This document shows, piece after piece, positions 43,283 through 43,707 of a DNA stretch of 43,707 nt. Source of the DNA: JACCYQ01 sp036675565 (GTDB lineage Bacteria > Bacteroidota > Bacteroidia > Chitinophagales > Chitinophagaceae); contig JAKFER010000303.1 in NCBI GenBank assembly GCA_036675565.1, forward strand, positions 1-43,707, in the 5' to 3' direction. Position 1 is the first letter of the stretch, and every line of letters starts with the position of its first letter. The notes beneath the pieces are model-generated. The model made no database searches. It saw nothing but the letters and a program-made list of their open reading frames with translations, and was not told where the DNA came from. The position numbers and the translations under genes were made by a program.

Positions 43283-43316
43283 CTAAACCTAAACCTAAAC
43301 CTAAACCTCTAAACCT
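43283..43316. repeat. Telomere-like (CTAAAC)n tandem tract
   Basis: Four perfect CTAAAC hexamers, ctaaacctaaacctaaacc followed by taaacct, then another ctaaacc unit. The unit is one base shorter than the CTAAACY units elsewhere in the window. It overlaps the 3' end of the partial BNR-type gene (stop at 43301-43303 region). Confidence 0.8.
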
Positions 43317-43707
43317 ACTATTGCTGTTTTAATCCTTTTCTCTTTATCATCCGTCCAGGCGAAAATTAATTTTTTACCGGATAAAGTCATTTGCGGAAAC
43401 CCACCTGACCTTTCTTCGGTAGATGTTGCAATGATAATGGATGGTTCTTTTTTACCGTCTTTATAAACTTGCTGGGCCTTGATGTGTCCATCTTCCATCC
43501 AGCTTACCATCGCACTGTTTTCATCCAGCATTTCCACATCTACCCTGCCAATACTTTTCCCTTCATCAATGCGGATAGGTTCATTAAAAGTTTCTCCACC
43601 ATTTTCTGAAAACACAAGGTTTACTTTACTATTTTTTTCCGGTGCAGAAAACCAGGCCACAGCCAAAATATTTCCCTTTGCTGATGCACGGGGACCATTC
43701 ACCGGGC
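43301..43707 (-). CDS. BNR/sialidase-like exported protein, C-terminal part (cut by window edge)
   Basis: The frame is open to the window's right edge, so only the last 135 or so residues of a larger protein are visible; a GTG at 43700-43702 is internal and not a start. The sequence contains a BNR (Asp-box) repeat, LVFSENGGETFNEPIRID, and further propeller-like strands (VDVEMLDENSAMVSWMEDG, GFPQMTLSGKKLIFAWTDD). This fits the exo-sialidase-like six-bladed propeller group, many of which are not true sialidases. Its start, signal peptide and catalytic residues are outside the window, so activity cannot be judged. On the same strand as the mannan genes and possibly their first member. Confidence 0.65.
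   Translation of the reverse strand, partial: PVNGPRASAKGNILAVAWFSAPEKNSKVNLVFSENGGETFNEPIRIDEGKSIGRVDVEMLDENSAMVSWMEDGHIKAQQVYKDGKKEPSIIIATSTEERSGGFPQMTLSGKKLIFAWTDDKEKRIKTAIVGLEV

Noticed and set aside
43301..43707. True sialidase as first gene of a sialic-acid module
   Set aside because: Only the C-terminal part with one Asp-box is visible; no other sialic-acid genes are present, and the SASA esterase is better explained by acetylated mannan.

Overview
The window looks like a chromosomal stretch of a Bacteroidota bacterium, most likely of the Chitinophagaceae/Sphingobacteriales side. The grounds are a SusC/SusD pair, surface glycan-binding lipoproteins, many Bacteroidota-type lipoproteins and signal peptides, AT-rich DNA with weak ribosome-binding sites, and families common in that group (DUF4342, DUF6799, DUF3606, trehalose synthase fused to a maltokinase module). 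Placement below phylum level is inference. No rRNA, tRNA, CRISPR array, prophage or intact insertion sequence was seen.

Left part (1 to about 22.4 kb) is ordinary housekeeping and accessory DNA. It holds the 3' end of ribonuclease Z, an S41-like peptidase, an exported esterase with a glycogen-binding-like domain, a minus-strand run treS-mak > accA > dapA, a NIPSNAP protein, DUF4342, an unrecognised 396-residue protein, a DUF6799 lipoprotein, a Gfo/Idh/MocA oxidoreductase, a PAS histidine kinase tail-to-tail with a single-domain response regulator, a GNAT acetyltransferase, a DUF3606 protein, two exported DsrE-like proteins back to back, a DASS (SLC13-type) anion transporter, a small conserved-looking protein and a YycJ/WalJ-like metallo-hydrolase. 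Many gaps here carry a composite of simple tandem repeats: a period-8 module, a period-7 GGAATTN module, a period-11 GTTCAACNATN module and a period-7 CTAAACY module, often in the same order and sometimes with a CATCCTGAGCTTGTCGAAGGA element.

Right part (about 22.5 to 43.7 kb) is a complete-looking polysaccharide utilisation locus for beta-mannan or glucomannan, almost all on the minus strand. In transcription order it has a partial BNR/sialidase-like protein, two GH26 mannanases, then (after a divergent AraC/cupin regulator) SusC, SusD, an SGBP-B-like lipoprotein, a four-TIG lipoprotein with an unassigned C-terminal domain, a third GH26, an SSS-family Na+ symporter, a GH130 phosphorylase, an AGE-family 2-epimerase, a SASA-type esterase, a GH5 glycanase and a CE2-like deacetylase.

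Reading them together (inference from known families): acetylated (gluco)mannan is bound and deacetylated outside, cut by GH26/GH5 enzymes and taken up through SusCD. Mannobiose then crosses the inner membrane, probably through the SSS symporter, is epimerised to mannosyl-glucose, and is phosphorolysed by GH130 to mannose-1-phosphate and glucose. The parts most worth a second look are the modular intergenic repeats, the maltokinase module of the TreS fusion that lacks its catalytic residues, and the SSS transporter and TIG/orphan-domain protein inside the mannan locus.
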